A DNA stretch of 64,000 bases from Ectothiorhodosinus mongolicus (lineage in GTDB: Bacteria; Pseudomonadota; Gammaproteobacteria; Ectothiorhodospirales; Ectothiorhodospiraceae). The position numbers and the translations under genes are program-made. The DNA is taken from assembly GCF_022406875.1 (NCBI RefSeq), contig NZ_CP023018.1, positions 779,575-843,574 of the forward strand, in the 5' to 3' direction. The notes under the pieces are model-generated. The model had not been told where the DNA came from. It saw only the letters and a list, made by a program, of their open reading frames with translations, and ran no database searches. Positions within the stretch are counted from its first letter, which is position 1, and each line of letters opens with the position of its first letter. Of the stretch, positions 9,129-18,491 are shown one piece after another.

Positions 9129-10067
9129 CTACTGGCCTCCGCCGAATTGGTGGACGTAAGTCGCCAGCACGCGGATCTCAGCTTCAGAGAGACGATCGCC
9201 GAATGCGGGCATTTGTCGATTCACCCCGCGGGCCACCATCTCGCTGACTCGCGTCAGGCGCTCTTCGTGACTGGCAGCCCCCAGAACATCCACATTCTGC
9301 CAGATATTGTTGCGCAGATCCGGCGCGCCCAAGGCGCGCAGACCCGCCCCATCCGGTCGGTGGCAAGCCACGCAGCCACCTTCCGGCCCCAAGTAAATGC
9401 TCTGACCGCGCGCAATCAGATCGGCATCGCCCTCATGTCCCGCAATATTCAGCACATACGCAGAGACCGCACGCAATTGGCCAGCGTCTAGCGTCTCACC
9501 GAAATCCGGCATGTAACCCATGCGGCCATGGCGGATGGAGTGCTCGATAGAGGCCAGATCGCCGCCCCAATGCCAGTTGTCATCGGCCAGATTGGGATAG
9601 AGTTCGATGATCCCGGCACCGCCGGTTTGATGGCAGGCGGCGCAATTATCACCAAACATGCCGCGACCATAAGAGTTCACAAAAGCCAGTTTGGTGGTAT
9701 CGGAAAGCACTTCATCAATAGAGCTGTCGGCCACGACACGCAGCATTTCCTGCTGGCGCAGGGCCATTTCACCGGACTGCATTTCACGCGCAAGTACGGC
9801 GCGGGTATTCCAGTGCGTGGTGCGCGGCTCACCCTCAACCTCAAAGGTCACCGTGGCAAAACCCTTGGTGAAGGTACTGGCGATTGGCCAGGCGGGATAC
9901 AGCAGCCAATAAACGATGGCGAAGATCACTGTGGCATAAAAGCCCCACAACCACCAACGCGGCAAGGGATTATTGTATTCGCACAGATCGTCATCCCAGA
10001 CATGACCGGTGGTTTCTACCTCGGTGCCCGGGGCTTTACCCGGTGTTTTTTTGTCGGATGCGCTCAT
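9129..10067 (-). CDS. ccoP: Cytochrome c oxidase cbb3-type subunit III, CcoP
   Basis: CcoP is the membrane-anchored diheme cytochrome c that passes electrons into the oxidase. The 312-residue protein has a cytoplasmic N-terminus with the conserved 'HVWDDDLCEYNNPLPRWW' motif, one TM at about 40-58, and two cytochrome c domains with heme-binding CAACH (142-146) and CVACH (232-236). Axial methionines are expected in 'GYMPDFG' and 'RQMPAFG'. It starts within the end of ccoQ (4-base overlap). Full length and apparently intact. Confidence 0.97.
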   Translation of the reverse strand: MSASDKKTPGKAPGTEVETTGHVWDDDLCEYNNPLPRWWLWGFYATVIFAIVYWLLYPAWPIASTFTKGFATVTFEVEGEPRTTHWNTRAVLAREMQSGEMALRQQEMLRVVADSSIDEVLSDTTKLAFVNSYGRGMFGDNCAACHQTGGAGIIELYPNLADDNWHWGGDLASIEHSIRHGRMGYMPDFGETLDAGQLRAVSAYVLNIAGHEGDADLIARGQSIYLGPEGGCVACHRPDGAGLRALGAPDLRNNIWQNVDVLGAASHEERLTRVSEMVARGVNRQMPAFGDRLSEAEIRVLATYVHQFGGGQ

Positions 10068-10267
10068 AACCGATCCTTTTTATCCTGCGAATGCTGCTCA
10101 TCAGCATCGTCGTCAAAGGGCATGTACTTATAGGATTCGAGGCGCTCGGAGCGGCCCCGGCTGGAGTACAGATAAATCAAAATGCCCACAAAAGTGCTGA
10201 AAAATAGGATCAGCGCAACCATCTTGCTGTTGCCCAAATCCGTTATCCATCCCCAAAACTCTGCCAC
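10064..10267 (-). CDS. ccoQ: cbb3 oxidase subunit CcoQ
   Basis: CcoQ is the small fourth subunit that stabilises the CcoNO-CcoP complex. The 67-residue protein has one transmembrane helix (about residues 15-33) and a charged tail with 'RGRSERLESYKYMPFDDD', the recognisable CcoQ/FixQ motif. It lies between ccoO and ccoP and overlaps ccoP by four bases. Confidence 0.92.
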   Translation of the reverse strand: MAEFWGWITDLGNSKMVALILFFSTFVGILIYLYSSRGRSERLESYKYMPFDDDADEQHSQDKKDRL

Positions 10268-10279
10268 GACGTCACCTGC

Positions 10280-11017
10280 CTAGCGGAATTCGACGAAGTA
10301 GCCTTCGTCGTATTGGGTGAAATCAACCATGGTGCCTAACACCTGAAGATAGGCGACCAAGGCATCCATTTCGGTAATGCGACTGGGATCGCCATCGTAG
10401 TTACCGGCACGAGCCTGCGCCTCAAGGTTTTCGCGGGCGCGCCGGATATCCAACATTGGCGCAACATCGGCACCGAAGCGCTCGATATTGGCCTGGAACT
10501 CTTCTTCGGTGCGCGAGTAAGGCACACCTACTCGACTCAGAGCAATCAGGCGGCGCTCAATGTCGTCGTACTGCAGATCATTGCGTGCCAACCAGGGGTA
10601 GCCCGGCATAATGGACTCGGGCACGACCGACTTGGGCGCAATGAGATGGCGCACATGCCACTCATTGGAGTACTTGCCACCAACCCGTGCTAGATCTGGC
10701 CCAGTGCGCTTGGAGCCCCATTGGAAGGGATGGCCAAACTGCGATTCGGCGGCCAATGAATAATGGCCATAGCGCAGCATCTCATCACGGAAGGGCCGCA
10801 CCATCTGAGAGTGACAGGTGTAGCAGCCTTCACGCACATAGATATCTCGACCACGCTGTTCTAATGGGGTGTAAGGACGCACGCCATGAACTTCTTCGAT
10901 GGTGTCATCGATGTAGAACAAAGGGACGATTTCCACCAGACCGCCGATGCTGATGACCACCAAGGTCAGGGCGATGAGGATACCGGCATTGGTTTCAATG
11001 GTTTCGTGTTTCATCAT
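10280..11017 (-). CDS. ccoO: Cytochrome c oxidase cbb3-type subunit II, CcoO
   Basis: CcoO is the membrane-anchored monoheme cytochrome c subunit. The 245-residue protein has an N-terminal TM (about 12-32), the heme motif CYTCH at 65-69 within 'REGCYTCHSQMVRPF', and the family's 'MPGYPWL' methionine region. It follows ccoN after 17 bases. Two consecutive ATG codons exist at the start (11017 and 11014); either could serve. Confidence 0.97.
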   Translation of the reverse strand: MMKHETIETNAGILIALTLVVISIGGLVEIVPLFYIDDTIEEVHGVRPYTPLEQRGRDIYVREGCYTCHSQMVRPFRDEMLRYGHYSLAAESQFGHPFQWGSKRTGPDLARVGGKYSNEWHVRHLIAPKSVVPESIMPGYPWLARNDLQYDDIERRLIALSRVGVPYSRTEEEFQANIERFGADVAPMLDIRRARENLEAQARAGNYDGDPSRITEMDALVAYLQVLGTMVDFTQYDEGYFVEFR

Positions 11018-11034
11018 GTCGGCTCTCTCCCTGA

Positions 11035-12519
11035 TCAGGCGCTCGTGGCCGCGGAGGCATCACCCGCGCGCGAACGCACTGGTTGAGCTTCACTTCGCGC
11101 CCCAAGAATAGTCATTGCCACGTTATAGGCCATGATCAGCATGCCGGTGAGGAACAAACCGCCACCAAGGGCACGCACCACATAGGGCTGATGCAAGAAC
11201 ACAACGGTTTCAATGAACGTGTAAGACAGGTTTCCAAACTCATCGAAGGCCCGCAGCATCAGACCCTGACCGATACCCGCCACCCACATGGCGACGATGT
11301 ACAGCACGATACCGATGGTGGCCAGGAAGAAGTGCACGTACACCAAACGGATACTGTACAGAGTCGTGTCATAGAGACGCGGAATCAGGTGATATAGAGC
11401 ACCAAAGCTGATCATCGCCACCCAACCCAAGGCGCCCGAGTGCACATGACCAACGGTCCAGTCAGTGTAATGCGACAAAGCATTGACACTCTTAAGCGAC
11501 ATCATCGGCCCTTCGAAGGTCGCCATCCCATAGAACGACAAGGAGGTAATCATGAACAGCATGATGGGATCGGTGCGCAGCTTGTGCCAGGCGCCCGAAA
11601 GCGTCATCACGCCGTTAATCATGCCGCCCCAGGAGGGCAGGAGCAGCAGAATTGAGAAGGTCGCCGCCAAGGTCGACACCCAGTCCGGCAATGCCGTCCA
11701 GTGCAGGTGATGCGCGCCCACCCACATGTACAAGAACACCAATGCCCAGAAATGGACAATGGACAAACGGTAGGAATAAATCGGACGCCCGGCCTGCTTG
11801 GGCACAAAGTAGTACATCATCCCTAGGAAGGCGGCGGTGAGGAAAAAGCCGACAGCGTTATGGCCATACCACCACTGGGTCATCGCGTCCTGCACCCCAG
11901 AGAATAAAGAGTAAGACTCTAGACTCCAAGGACTGATGGGCACGGCGAGGTTATTAAAGATATGCAAAATGGCGGTGGCGAGGATGAACGCCATAAAGAA
12001 CCAGTTGGCCACGTAAATATGTGGCTGAGTCCGGCGCAGCAACGTAATTAAATACACGAAGAAGTAGGCGACCCAGGTGACGGCGATGAGAATATCGATT
12101 TGCCAGGTGAACTCGGCGTACTCACGACCTTGGGTGTAACCCATCATATAGGTGACCACGCCCAGCAAAATGGCCAAGTTCCAGCCCCAGAAGGTGAATT
12201 CCGCCAATTTCGGGCTGAACAATCGCACCTGACAGGTTCGCTGCACCACGTAATATGAGGTCGCAAACAAGGCGTTACCGCCAAAGCCGAAGATCACCAG
12301 TGTGGTGTGCACCGGGCGGAAACGACCAAAACTGATTTGCGGGATATCGAAATTAAGAAACGGCCAAGCCAGCTGGGAGGCGATATAGACGCCAACACTC
12401 ATTCCCAAGACGCCCCAAACCACGGACATGATGGCGAACTTTTTGATGATCGCGTAGTTGTATTGCTCCCCAGGATGTACCTGAGCGCTGGAACCGACAG
12501 TTGCGGTACTGGTGGCCAT
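11035..12519 (-). CDS. ccoN: Cytochrome c oxidase cbb3-type subunit I, CcoN
   Basis: CcoN is the catalytic subunit, a 12-helix heme-copper oxidase holding heme b and the heme b3-CuB centre; it reduces oxygen to water with high affinity. The 494-residue protein has the class C histidine-rich segments, among them '[18 protein letters not shown]', '[13 protein letters not shown]' and '[14 protein letters not shown]'. It is the first gene of the cco operon. Its upstream region (12520-12660) carries an FNR/Anr-like box and a second palindrome, in keeping with induction under low oxygen. Confidence 0.97.
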   Translation of the reverse strand: MATSTATVGSSAQVHPGEQYNYAIIKKFAIMSVVWGVLGMSVGVYIASQLAWPFLNFDIPQISFGRFRPVHTTLVIFGFGGNALFATSYYVVQRTCQVRLFSPKLAEFTFWGWNLAILLGVVTYMMGYTQGREYAEFTWQIDILIAVTWVAYFFVYLITLLRRTQPHIYVANWFFMAFILATAILHIFNNLAVPISPWSLESYSLFSGVQDAMTQWWYGHNAVGFFLTAAFLGMMYYFVPKQAGRPIYSYRLSIVHFWALVFLYMWVGAHHLHWTALPDWVSTLAATFSILLLLPSWGGMINGVMTLSGAWHKLRTDPIMLFMITSLSFYGMATFEGPMMSLKSVNALSHYTDWTVGHVHSGALGWVAMISFGALYHLIPRLYDTTLYSIRLVYVHFFLATIGIVLYIVAMWVAGIGQGLMLRAFDEFGNLSYTFIETVVFLHQPYVVRALGGGLFLTGMLIMAYNVAMTILGARSEAQPVRSRAGDASAATSA

Positions 12520-12548
12520 AGGCTGTTCTCAATGGTTGCCGTACTGAA

Positions 12549-12562
12549 TTGCGAAATCGCAA
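12549..12562. promoter_or_regulatory. Perfect 14-bp palindrome in the ccoN leader
   Basis: TTGCGA-AA-TCGCAA is a perfect inverted repeat centred about 36 bases upstream of the ccoN start codon. Its outer TTGCG/CGCAA arms have the same spacing as an FNR-family site (TTGAT-N4-ATCAA) but differ in the inner bases. It could be a regulator site or a small 5'-UTR hairpin. No regulator can be named. Confidence 0.35.
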
Positions 12563-12648
12563 GAGAATTTTCCGACTTCGACTTTATTACAGCAAATCAG
12601 GCGCCGCCAGCAGAGTGTTTTTGGGAACCTATAAAAACGAATGATAAT

Positions 12649-12662
12649 TTGCTTATAATCAA
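12649..12662 (-). promoter_or_regulatory. FNR/Anr-like box upstream of ccoN
   Basis: Read on the minus strand the site is TTGATTATAAGCAA, matching TTGAT-N4-ATCAA at 9 of 10 defined positions. It lies about 130 bases before the ccoN start and overlaps the bioC stop codon. cbb3 operons are commonly activated by FNR/Anr/FixK proteins. A -10-like TTATAG at about 12630-12635 lies closer than the usual -41.5 arrangement, so the exact promoter is unsettled. Confidence 0.5.
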
Positions 12663-13501
12663 TTTTCGCTCCGAATGGGTATAAAGGGTCTTGACGTCCC
12701 CGGCGGTGGCGCATCCGGCACCCAAGCGTGGCCATAAATCACCTCATAACTGGCCGGCAGTCGCCGCTGCTCATCACGAAATCCCTCATAGGCCGCCTCA
12801 AGCGCCTTTAATTGGCGCGGCGTGGTCAGGCCACGGCGGCGCCCTTGGGTGGCATTCACCGCGCCAATGCCACGCAAATCTGCCAAGAGATCCCGCACTT
12901 GCTCATAGGTCAGCGTGATCATTTCTCGGTCCATCACCGGATCGGCAAAGCCAGCGCGCACTAGCGCATCACCGATATCGTGCATATCAATAAAAGTACT
13001 GACATGAGGATGCGCATCCACTTGGCGCCAGGCAGTGCGCAGCTCGCCCAAGGTATCTGGGCCTAATGTGGTGAACATCACCAAGCCTTCTGGGCGCAGC
13101 ACGCGGCGCATCTCCGCAAATGCGGCATCGGGCTGATTACACCACTGTAGAGTCAGATTAGAAAAAACCAGATCCACACTGGCTGGCGCCAGTGGCATTT
13201 GTTCTAGGTCGGCGCAGACCCGTGCGGGGCGGCGCCACCAACCGGCCGTGCGGCCAATGCGCGCCAACATCGCGGGCGCGCAATCCAAAGCCGTGACACG
13301 TGCCTTTTTAAAGCGTTTTACCAGCCCGGGAATAGCCTCTCCCGGACCGCTGCCGGCATCAAGAATGTGTTCGGGGTTAAGAAGAATCCACTGCAAGCGC
13401 TCGAGCAGCCGACGCCGCACCTCTGCCTGGAGGACGGCGCTCTGGACATAGCTGGCTGCAGCGGCATCAAACTGCGTGCGCACCCGGCGTTTATCCAACA
13501 T
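12659..13501 (-). CDS. bioC: Malonyl-ACP O-methyltransferase BioC
   Basis: BioC methylates the free carboxyl of malonyl-ACP, disguising it so that the fatty acid machinery can build the pimeloyl moiety of biotin. The 280-residue protein starts with the BioC-typical 'MLDKRRVRTQFDAAAASY'. A class I methyltransferase domain follows, with SAM motif ILDAGSGPGEA near residue 45, and 'FSNLTLQWC' in motif IV. I place the start at the ATG at 13501, seven bases after the bioH stop; a longer in-frame ORF to 13546 would overlap bioH. It follows bioH, its natural partner. Confidence 0.9.
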   Translation of the reverse strand: MLDKRRVRTQFDAAAASYVQSAVLQAEVRRRLLERLQWILLNPEHILDAGSGPGEAIPGLVKRFKKARVTALDCAPAMLARIGRTAGWWRRPARVCADLEQMPLAPASVDLVFSNLTLQWCNQPDAAFAEMRRVLRPEGLVMFTTLGPDTLGELRTAWRQVDAHPHVSTFIDMHDIGDALVRAGFADPVMDREMITLTYEQVRDLLADLRGIGAVNATQGRRRGLTTPRQLKALEAAYEGFRDEQRRLPASYEVIYGHAWVPDAPPPGTSRPFIPIRSEN

Positions 13502-13508
13502 CAGAGCT

Positions 13509-14303
13509 TCAAATTGCGTCACGCCAAGATCTCCAGATGGCCTCATACTGCGCGGCGAATGCCTGTGGCTGACTCAAAAACGGGGCATGCCCTAAGCCCG
13601 GGAAAATATGCACGTCAAGATCAGCCCGCAAGGCCTTTAGACTAGCGGCTACGGCACCCGGCACCAAGCGGTCATACTCGCCCAATAGCACCGCACACGG
13701 ACAGCTTAGCTCGGCAAAGCTTTGGCGCAGGTCACACTGGCGCAGTAACTGCAGCCCTTCGCGCAAGGCCTGAGGGGCGGGAGGCGAGGCCGCTAAGGTG
13801 GCGCGCAACTGACGCAGCAAGGGCGCAGAGCCCCCCATGCCCTGCGATTGCAGCGCTAAAAACCGCGCCAAAGTTGCACGGTAGTCCTGCTGCAGATTCT
13901 CAGCAAACTCCGACAATACCTCAGCATCCATGGCATGAGGCCATTGATCCCCGCGGGTAAAACGTGGCGTCGCTGCCACCAGAGTCAGGCTGGCGATGCG
14001 CTCAGGATGTCGACGAGCCAACTCGAGCCCCGGCAATGCGCCCATCGACCAAAGCAGCAAATGGGTCGGCTGAGGCGGCAAAAAGGACAAGAGGCGCTCG
14101 GTCAGTTCTTCCAGCCCACCCAGCCTAGCCTCGTCAGCCAAAGTGCCGTGCCCGGGCAGATCAACCGCCCAGCACTCAAATTCCTTCGCCAAGTGCGGTA
14201 GCAAGGGCGCCCAAACGCCCTGGCTCATACCCCATCCATGCACCAGCATTAGGGGCTCACCTTGCCCGGCCATCATTAAAGGCCATGCCGCCCGGCGCGT
14301 CAT
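13509..14303 (-). CDS. bioH: Pimeloyl-ACP methyl ester esterase BioH
   Basis: BioH removes the methyl group from pimeloyl-ACP methyl ester, ending the BioC-BioH route to the biotin precursor. The 264-residue alpha/beta-hydrolase has 'LVHGWGMSQGVW' (oxyanion region), nucleophile elbow WSMGA with Ser near residue 86, acid 'GEYDRLVP' and catalytic His in 'GLGHAPF'. The elbow has Leu instead of the first Gly of GxSxG, tolerated in some family members. Other bio genes (bioB, F, D, A) are not in the window. The gene diverges from plsY. Confidence 0.88.
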   Translation of the reverse strand: MTRRAAWPLMMAGQGEPLMLVHGWGMSQGVWAPLLPHLAKEFECWAVDLPGHGTLADEARLGGLEELTERLLSFLPPQPTHLLLWSMGALPGLELARRHPERIASLTLVAATPRFTRGDQWPHAMDAEVLSEFAENLQQDYRATLARFLALQSQGMGGSAPLLRQLRATLAASPPAPQALREGLQLLRQCDLRQSFAELSCPCAVLLGEYDRLVPGAVAASLKALRADLDVHIFPGLGHAPFLSQPQAFAAQYEAIWRSWRDAI

Positions 14304-14360
14304 ACCCCAATCTCAGGTATCATCGGCACACTCTTAGCCAATGTTGCGGAATACGGCTTC

Positions 14361-14951
14361 ATGTTGCTTGCCATCAGCCTTGTCATCCTCGCTTATTTGC
14401 TGGGCTCCGTGTCGACAGCCATTGTTGCCTGCCGTCTCTCGGGCCTACCTGATCCACGCACTCAAGGCTCAGGCAATCCCGGCGCCACCAATGTTCTACG
14501 CGCTGGCAGCAAGAAGGCCGCCATCATCACCCTGCTGGGCGATCTTCTCAAGGGGCTAGCGCCGGTGTTTCTGGCAAAAGCCTTGGGTTTGGATGGATTC
14601 GCTTTGGCAGCGGCGGCCCTGGCAGCGTTTCTCGGACATTTGTTTCCGCTGTACCACCAATTCAAAGGTGGCAAAGGCGTGGCCACCGCCTTGGGGGTTT
14701 TATTGGGCCTGAGCTGGATGGTGGGACTGCTGACGCTGCTAACCTGGCTGCTGGCCGCAGGCTTGACCCGCATCTCATCGGTGGGTGCCTTGGTGGCGGC
14801 CACCGCTGCGCCGATTTATGTGGCTGTCATTGTTGGCGATGCTTGGATTACCGGCATGAGCTGTTTATTGGCCTTATTGATTTATTGGCGCCATCGAGCC
14901 AACCTGCGGCGCATTCTCGCGGGTGAGGAATCGCGCATCGGCCGGCCCTAG
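14361..14951 (+). CDS. plsY: Acyl-phosphate:glycerol-3-phosphate acyltransferase PlsY
   Basis: PlsY transfers an acyl chain from acyl phosphate to glycerol-3-phosphate, the first committed step of phospholipid synthesis. The 196-residue integral membrane protein has about five TM segments and the three family motifs: '[14 protein letters not shown]', '[12 protein letters not shown]' (glycerol-3-phosphate binding) and '[17 protein letters not shown]'. I start at the ATG at 14361; an overlapping frame from 14341 is spurious. Its 3' end overlaps that of convergent tsaD by four bases. Confidence 0.95.
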   Translation: MLLAISLVILAYLLGSVSTAIVACRLSGLPDPRTQGSGNPGATNVLRAGSKKAAIITLLGDLLKGLAPVFLAKALGLDGFALAAAALAAFLGHLFPLYHQFKGGKGVATALGVLLGLSWMVGLLTLLTWLLAAGLTRISSVGALVAATAAPIYVAVIVGDAWITGMSCLLALLIYWRHRANLRRILAGEESRIGRP

Positions 14952-16006
14952 GCAGGCATCGGCAAGGCGCTTAAATCCTCCAGCGTCCAGCGGGCACGCA
15001 CATCAATATGGCCAGCGTTTTCGGTATCACCTGCGGCTAAGCGCAGCGCTCCGGCCAGCGCGATCATCGCGCCATTATCAGTACAGAATTGTATGCGCGG
15101 ATAAAAAACGGCAGCCCCTTCGGCCTGACCCATCAGCGACAATTGCTCACGCAGGCGCTGATTAGCGCCCACGCCGCCGGAAATGATTAAGCGTTTTCGG
15201 CCCGTGACGCGCAGCGCGCGGCGGCACTTAATCACCATGGTATCGACCACGGCATCTTCGAAGGCGCGGGCGATGTCCGCCGCCAATGTCGCATCTTCGG
15301 GGGTTTCACGCAGAGTGGTCAGCGCATGGGTCTTGAGTCCCGAGAAACTGAAATCCAGGCCCGGGCGATCGGTCATAGGCCGAGGAAAGCGAAAACGCTG
15401 TGGATTGCCCTGCTGGGCCAAGCGGGCCAGCGCCGGGCCACCGGGATAACCCAGATGCAACAACTTGGCGGTTTTATCAAAGGCCTCGCCCGCGGCATCA
15501 TCCAAACTCTCACCCAAAACCTGATAATCGCCTAAGCCTTTGACGTCCACCAGCAGCGTATGACCGCCCGAGACCAGCAAGGCAATAAACGGAAACTCGG
15601 GCGCGGGATCCTCCAGCAAAGGCGCCAGCAAATGCCCTTCCATGTGATGCACAGCCACCGCTGGCACCTGCAGCGCCCAGGCCAAGGAGCGGCCAATCGC
15701 TGCACCCACGAGTAAGGCTCCGACTAAGCCAGGGCCGGCCGTGTAAGCCACCGCGTCAATGTCTTGACGTTGCGCCCCGGCCTGATGCAATACTTCATTG
15801 AGCAGGGGCAAAACCCGCTTGATATGGTCGCGCGAGGCCAATTCAGGCACCACGCCGCCATGGCGGGCATGCAAGTCCACCTGACTATGTAGAGCGTGCG
15901 CCAATAGGCCTTTCTGGCTGTGATACAGCGCCAATCCGGTCTCATCACAGGAGCTTTCAATACCTAATACGAGCTGCTGTGGGCTGTTTTGTGTGACCAC
16001 TGACAT
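14948..16006 (-). CDS. tsaD: tRNA N6-threonylcarbamoyladenosine transferase TsaD
   Basis: TsaD (Gcp/YgjD) transfers the threonylcarbamoyl group to A37 of ANN-decoding tRNAs, with TsaB, TsaE and TsaC. The 352-residue ASKHA-fold protein has '[13 protein letters not shown]', the metal-binding HHMEGH, 'LLVSGGHT', 'SFSGLKT' and the late '[12 protein letters not shown]' and '[10 protein letters not shown]' motifs. It diverges from rpsU, an arrangement conserved across gammaproteobacteria. Confidence 0.97.
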   Translation of the reverse strand: MSVVTQNSPQQLVLGIESSCDETGLALYHSQKGLLAHALHSQVDLHARHGGVVPELASRDHIKRVLPLLNEVLHQAGAQRQDIDAVAYTAGPGLVGALLVGAAIGRSLAWALQVPAVAVHHMEGHLLAPLLEDPAPEFPFIALLVSGGHTLLVDVKGLGDYQVLGESLDDAAGEAFDKTAKLLHLGYPGGPALARLAQQGNPQRFRFPRPMTDRPGLDFSFSGLKTHALTTLRETPEDATLAADIARAFEDAVVDTMVIKCRRALRVTGRKRLIISGGVGANQRLREQLSLMGQAEGAAVFYPRIQFCTDNGAMIALAGALRLAAGDTENAGHIDVRARWTLEDLSALPMPA

Positions 16007-16025
16007 GGAATTTACGGTCTCGGGC

Positions 16026-16055
16026 TTGGGTTTTTGTCATCAAGGCCTCTATAAT
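16026..16055 (+). promoter_or_regulatory. Probable sigma-70 promoter of rpsU-yqeY-hemE
   Basis: A perfect -10 TATAAT (16050-16055) follows a -35-like TTGGGT (16026-16031) with an 18-base spacer. It lies 72 bases ahead of the rpsU start, in the gap between tsaD and rpsU. Two of six -35 bases deviate from consensus, so strength is uncertain. Confidence 0.55.
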
Positions 16056-16126
16056 GCGCGACTCTCTGCCTGAAGTGGAGAGATGAACACGAACAGCTCA
16101 GCAAATTTAAGGACGGTAATAAGCTC

Positions 16127-16342
16127 ATGCCTCATGTGCGAGTGAAAGAGAATGAACCTTTTGAAGTGGCATTGCGCCGCTTCAAGCGCACCTGCGAGAA
16201 AGCCGGTGTGCTGACCGAAGTGCGTCGTCGCGAATTTTATGAAAAGCCCACCGAAATGCGTAAGCGCAAAGCTGCTGCTGCGGTGAAGCGTCAGATGAAG
16301 CGCATGTCCAAAGAAATCGGTCGCCGCGAACGTTTGTACTAA
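16127..16342 (+). CDS. rpsU: Small ribosomal subunit protein bS21
   Basis: bS21 is a small basic 30S protein involved in initiation. The 71-residue protein matches the family throughout (starts [19 protein letters not shown], ends [10 protein letters not shown]) and is Lys/Arg-rich. It is classically the first gene of the macromolecular synthesis operon rpsU-dnaG-rpoD. Here dnaG and rpoD lie about 14 kb downstream, and the operon continues with yqeY and hemE. Confidence 0.98.
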   Translation: MPHVRVKENEPFEVALRRFKRTCEKAGVLTEVRRREFYEKPTEMRKRKAAAAVKRQMKRMSKEIGRRERLY

Positions 16343-16361
16343 GCTTTAGGGCTTACCCGAC

Positions 16362-16814
16362 ATGTCTGTTACCGAACTGAAGTCCCGGATTACCGAGGAT
16401 GTGAAGTCCGCTATGCGCAGCGGCGACAAGCCGCGCCTGGCGACTTTGCGCTTGGTGCAGGCAGCCATCAAACAAATTGAAGTCGACACCCGCGAGACTT
16501 TGGATGATGCCGGCGTGCTGGGCGTGCTGGAGAAAATGGTCAAACAGCGCCGCGAATCCATCAGTCAGTACGGCCAGGCGGGTCGCGATGATTTGGTGGC
16601 CGTAGAAGAAGCGGAATTGGCGATCATCCAAACCTACATGCCCGAAGCCTTAAGTGAGGCGGAAATCCAAGCTTTGGTGGATGCTGCTCTGGCCGAATCA
16701 GGCGCCAGCAGTGTTCGCGATATGGGCAAAGTCATGACCTTGCTCAAACCACAGATGCAAGGGCGTGCCGACATGGCCATGGTCAGTGGTATGGTCAAGG
16801 CCCGTTTGAACTAA
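16362..16814 (+). CDS. yqeY: GatB/YqeY domain-containing protein
   Basis: The 150-residue all-helical protein is a stand-alone version of the tRNA-binding tail domain of GatB. It shows '[23 protein letters not shown]' near the start and '[18 protein letters not shown]' near the end. Its role is not established, though tRNA binding is suspected. It normally sits between rpsU and dnaG; here it follows rpsU by 19 bases and is followed after 17 bases by hemE. Gene symbol follows the Bacillus name. Confidence 0.92.
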   Translation: MSVTELKSRITEDVKSAMRSGDKPRLATLRLVQAAIKQIEVDTRETLDDAGVLGVLEKMVKQRRESISQYGQAGRDDLVAVEEAELAIIQTYMPEALSEAEIQALVDAALAESGASSVRDMGKVMTLLKPQMQGRADMAMVSGMVKARLN

Positions 16815-16831
16815 AACCACCGAGTTGTTGC

Positions 16832-17896
16832 ATGAATTCCCTGAAAAATGACCGCCTGCTGCGGGCCCTGCTGCGCCAGCCCGTGGATAGAACCCCTATT
16901 TGGATTATGCGTCAGGCGGGTCGCTACCTGCCGGAGTACCGGGCCACGCGTGCCAAAGCCGGGAACTTTATGGGCCTATGCACCAATCCGGAACTGGCTT
17001 GCGAAGTCACCATGCAGCCTTTGGAGCGCTTCCCCCTGGATGCGGCCATTTTGTTTTCCGACATTCTCACCATCCCCGATGCCATGGGCCTGGGACTGTA
17101 TTTCGCTGAGGGCGAAGGCCCGCGTTTTGAACGCCCGGTACAAGATGCCAAGGCCATCAAGGCGCTGGGTGTTCCGGATCCGGAAGATAGCCTGGGCTAT
17201 GTGATGGATGCCGTGCGCCTGATTCGTCGGGAGCTGGATGGGCGCGTGCCCTTAATTGGTTTTTCCGGCAGCCCCTGGACCTTGGCGACATACATGGTCG
17301 AGGGCGGCTCATCCAAGGATTTCGCGTTACTCAAAGGCATGTTATTTAATGACCCCGCCACGCTGCACCACCTCTTGGGTGTGTTGGCCGAGTCCGTGAC
17401 CAGCTATCTGAATGCACAGATTGCCGCCGGCGCCCAAGCAGTCATGGTATTTGATACTTGGGGCGGTTCATTGAGCCCAGAAAATTACCGTGAATTCTCA
17501 CTGCAATACATGCAGCGTATTGTCGATGGCGTCACGCGTGAAGCCGATGGCAGAAAAGTGCCCGTGGTGCTGTTCACCAAGGGCGGCTCGCAATGGCTGG
17601 AGACCATGGCTGATACCGGCTGTGATGCTCTGGGTTTGGATTGGACCATCAATATCGGCGAAGCCCGTCAGCGCGTGGGCAGTCGTGTAGCCCTGCAAGG
17701 CAACATGGATCCGGCGGTGCTCTACGCCTCACCAGAGCGCGTACGCGAAGAAGCCCGCAGGGTGTTAGCCAGCTTTGGGCATGGTGAAGGTCATGTCTTT
17801 AATCTGGGGCATGGCATTCATCCCAAGATCAATCCCGAGCATGTGGCGGCGCTGGTGGAGACGGTACACGCGGACAGTCAGCAGTATCACGCATAA
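16832..17896 (+). CDS. hemE: Uroporphyrinogen decarboxylase HemE
   Basis: HemE decarboxylates the four acetate side chains of uroporphyrinogen III to give coproporphyrinogen III in heme synthesis. The 354-residue TIM-barrel enzyme has the signature '[16 protein letters not shown]' (residues ~20-35), '[12 protein letters not shown]' with the catalytic Asp, and '[10 protein letters not shown]' near the end. Short spacing suggests it is co-transcribed with rpsU-yqeY. Its last 68 bases overlap the end of the convergent gene on the other strand. Confidence 0.97.
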   Translation: MNSLKNDRLLRALLRQPVDRTPIWIMRQAGRYLPEYRATRAKAGNFMGLCTNPELACEVTMQPLERFPLDAAILFSDILTIPDAMGLGLYFAEGEGPRFERPVQDAKAIKALGVPDPEDSLGYVMDAVRLIRRELDGRVPLIGFSGSPWTLATYMVEGGSSKDFALLKGMLFNDPATLHHLLGVLAESVTSYLNAQIAAGAQAVMVFDTWGGSLSPENYREFSLQYMQRIVDGVTREADGRKVPVVLFTKGGSQWLETMADTGCDALGLDWTINIGEARQRVGSRVALQGNMDPAVLYASPERVREEARRVLASFGHGEGHVFNLGHGIHPKINPEHVAALVETVHADSQQYHA

Positions 17897-18476
17897 GGGC
17901 TTCGACTTCGCGGGCGCTGGCGCGCTTCATCGGCTTGCCGTTAATTGGGCTGAGCGGTGCTTGGCGTAGGCCATCGATGGGAAACACCAAAACATCGATA
18001 TCCACATCCTCGGCACCAAACTCGATACACGGCGTGGGCTCATGACCGCGAGTACTGCGCACGCGGCGCTCGCTGACGCGATAACTGACACCGCAGTCTG
18101 CCAAGAAGAACATGACCTCTTCGACACTCTCCGCAAAGGCATGCAGGGTGATTTCTTGGCGACCATTATCAATACCCTGCAGCACCGAACCCACCAGGCG
18201 CGGCGAATAGCGCTCTAATAAATCCATGGCCTTGAGCGCGACAGCCTGTAAATGAGCGATGCGCAGGGGCGTTTCTTCATCTTCAAATAACCGCTGGCGC
18301 TCGATCACAGCGGCTTCAATCTCGGTATTCCTGGGCAGGTTGCGAGTTTGTACTGCGCCCAGGCGATCAGCTGCCTTGCGCTTGGCTAGATGATAATCCA
18401 GCACACCCTCGTCCAAGATAATGCGCGCTGCCTCTTCGGCAATCAGCTGCCGCATGCGCAGATCATTGACTGACAT
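17829..18476 (-). CDS. Nucleotidyltransferase-like protein of unknown function
   Basis: A 215-residue soluble protein. Residues 1-30 ('[18 protein letters not shown]...[14 protein letters not shown]') and the following helical section resemble a family often mislabelled in beta- and gammaproteobacteria as UDP-N-acetylmuramate-alanine ligase. It lacks any Mur ligase P-loop. The central part ('[22 protein letters not shown]...DIDVLVF') looks like a nucleotidyltransferase fold with GSVL in place of the usual GS motif and degraded acidic residues. It follows mrcA after 15 bases and overlaps hemE tail-to-tail by 68 bases. The family resemblance is from memory; no function is assigned. Confidence 0.72.
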   Translation of the reverse strand: MSVNDLRMRQLIAEEAARIILDEGVLDYHLAKRKAADRLGAVQTRNLPRNTEIEAAVIERQRLFEDEETPLRIAHLQAVALKAMDLLERYSPRLVGSVLQGIDNGRQEITLHAFAESVEEVMFFLADCGVSYRVSERRVRSTRGHEPTPCIEFGAEDVDIDVLVFPIDGLRQAPLSPINGKPMKRASAREVEALMRDTADCPRVPSPPAPPHARD

Positions 18477-18491
18477 AACGCCCTCGGGGAA

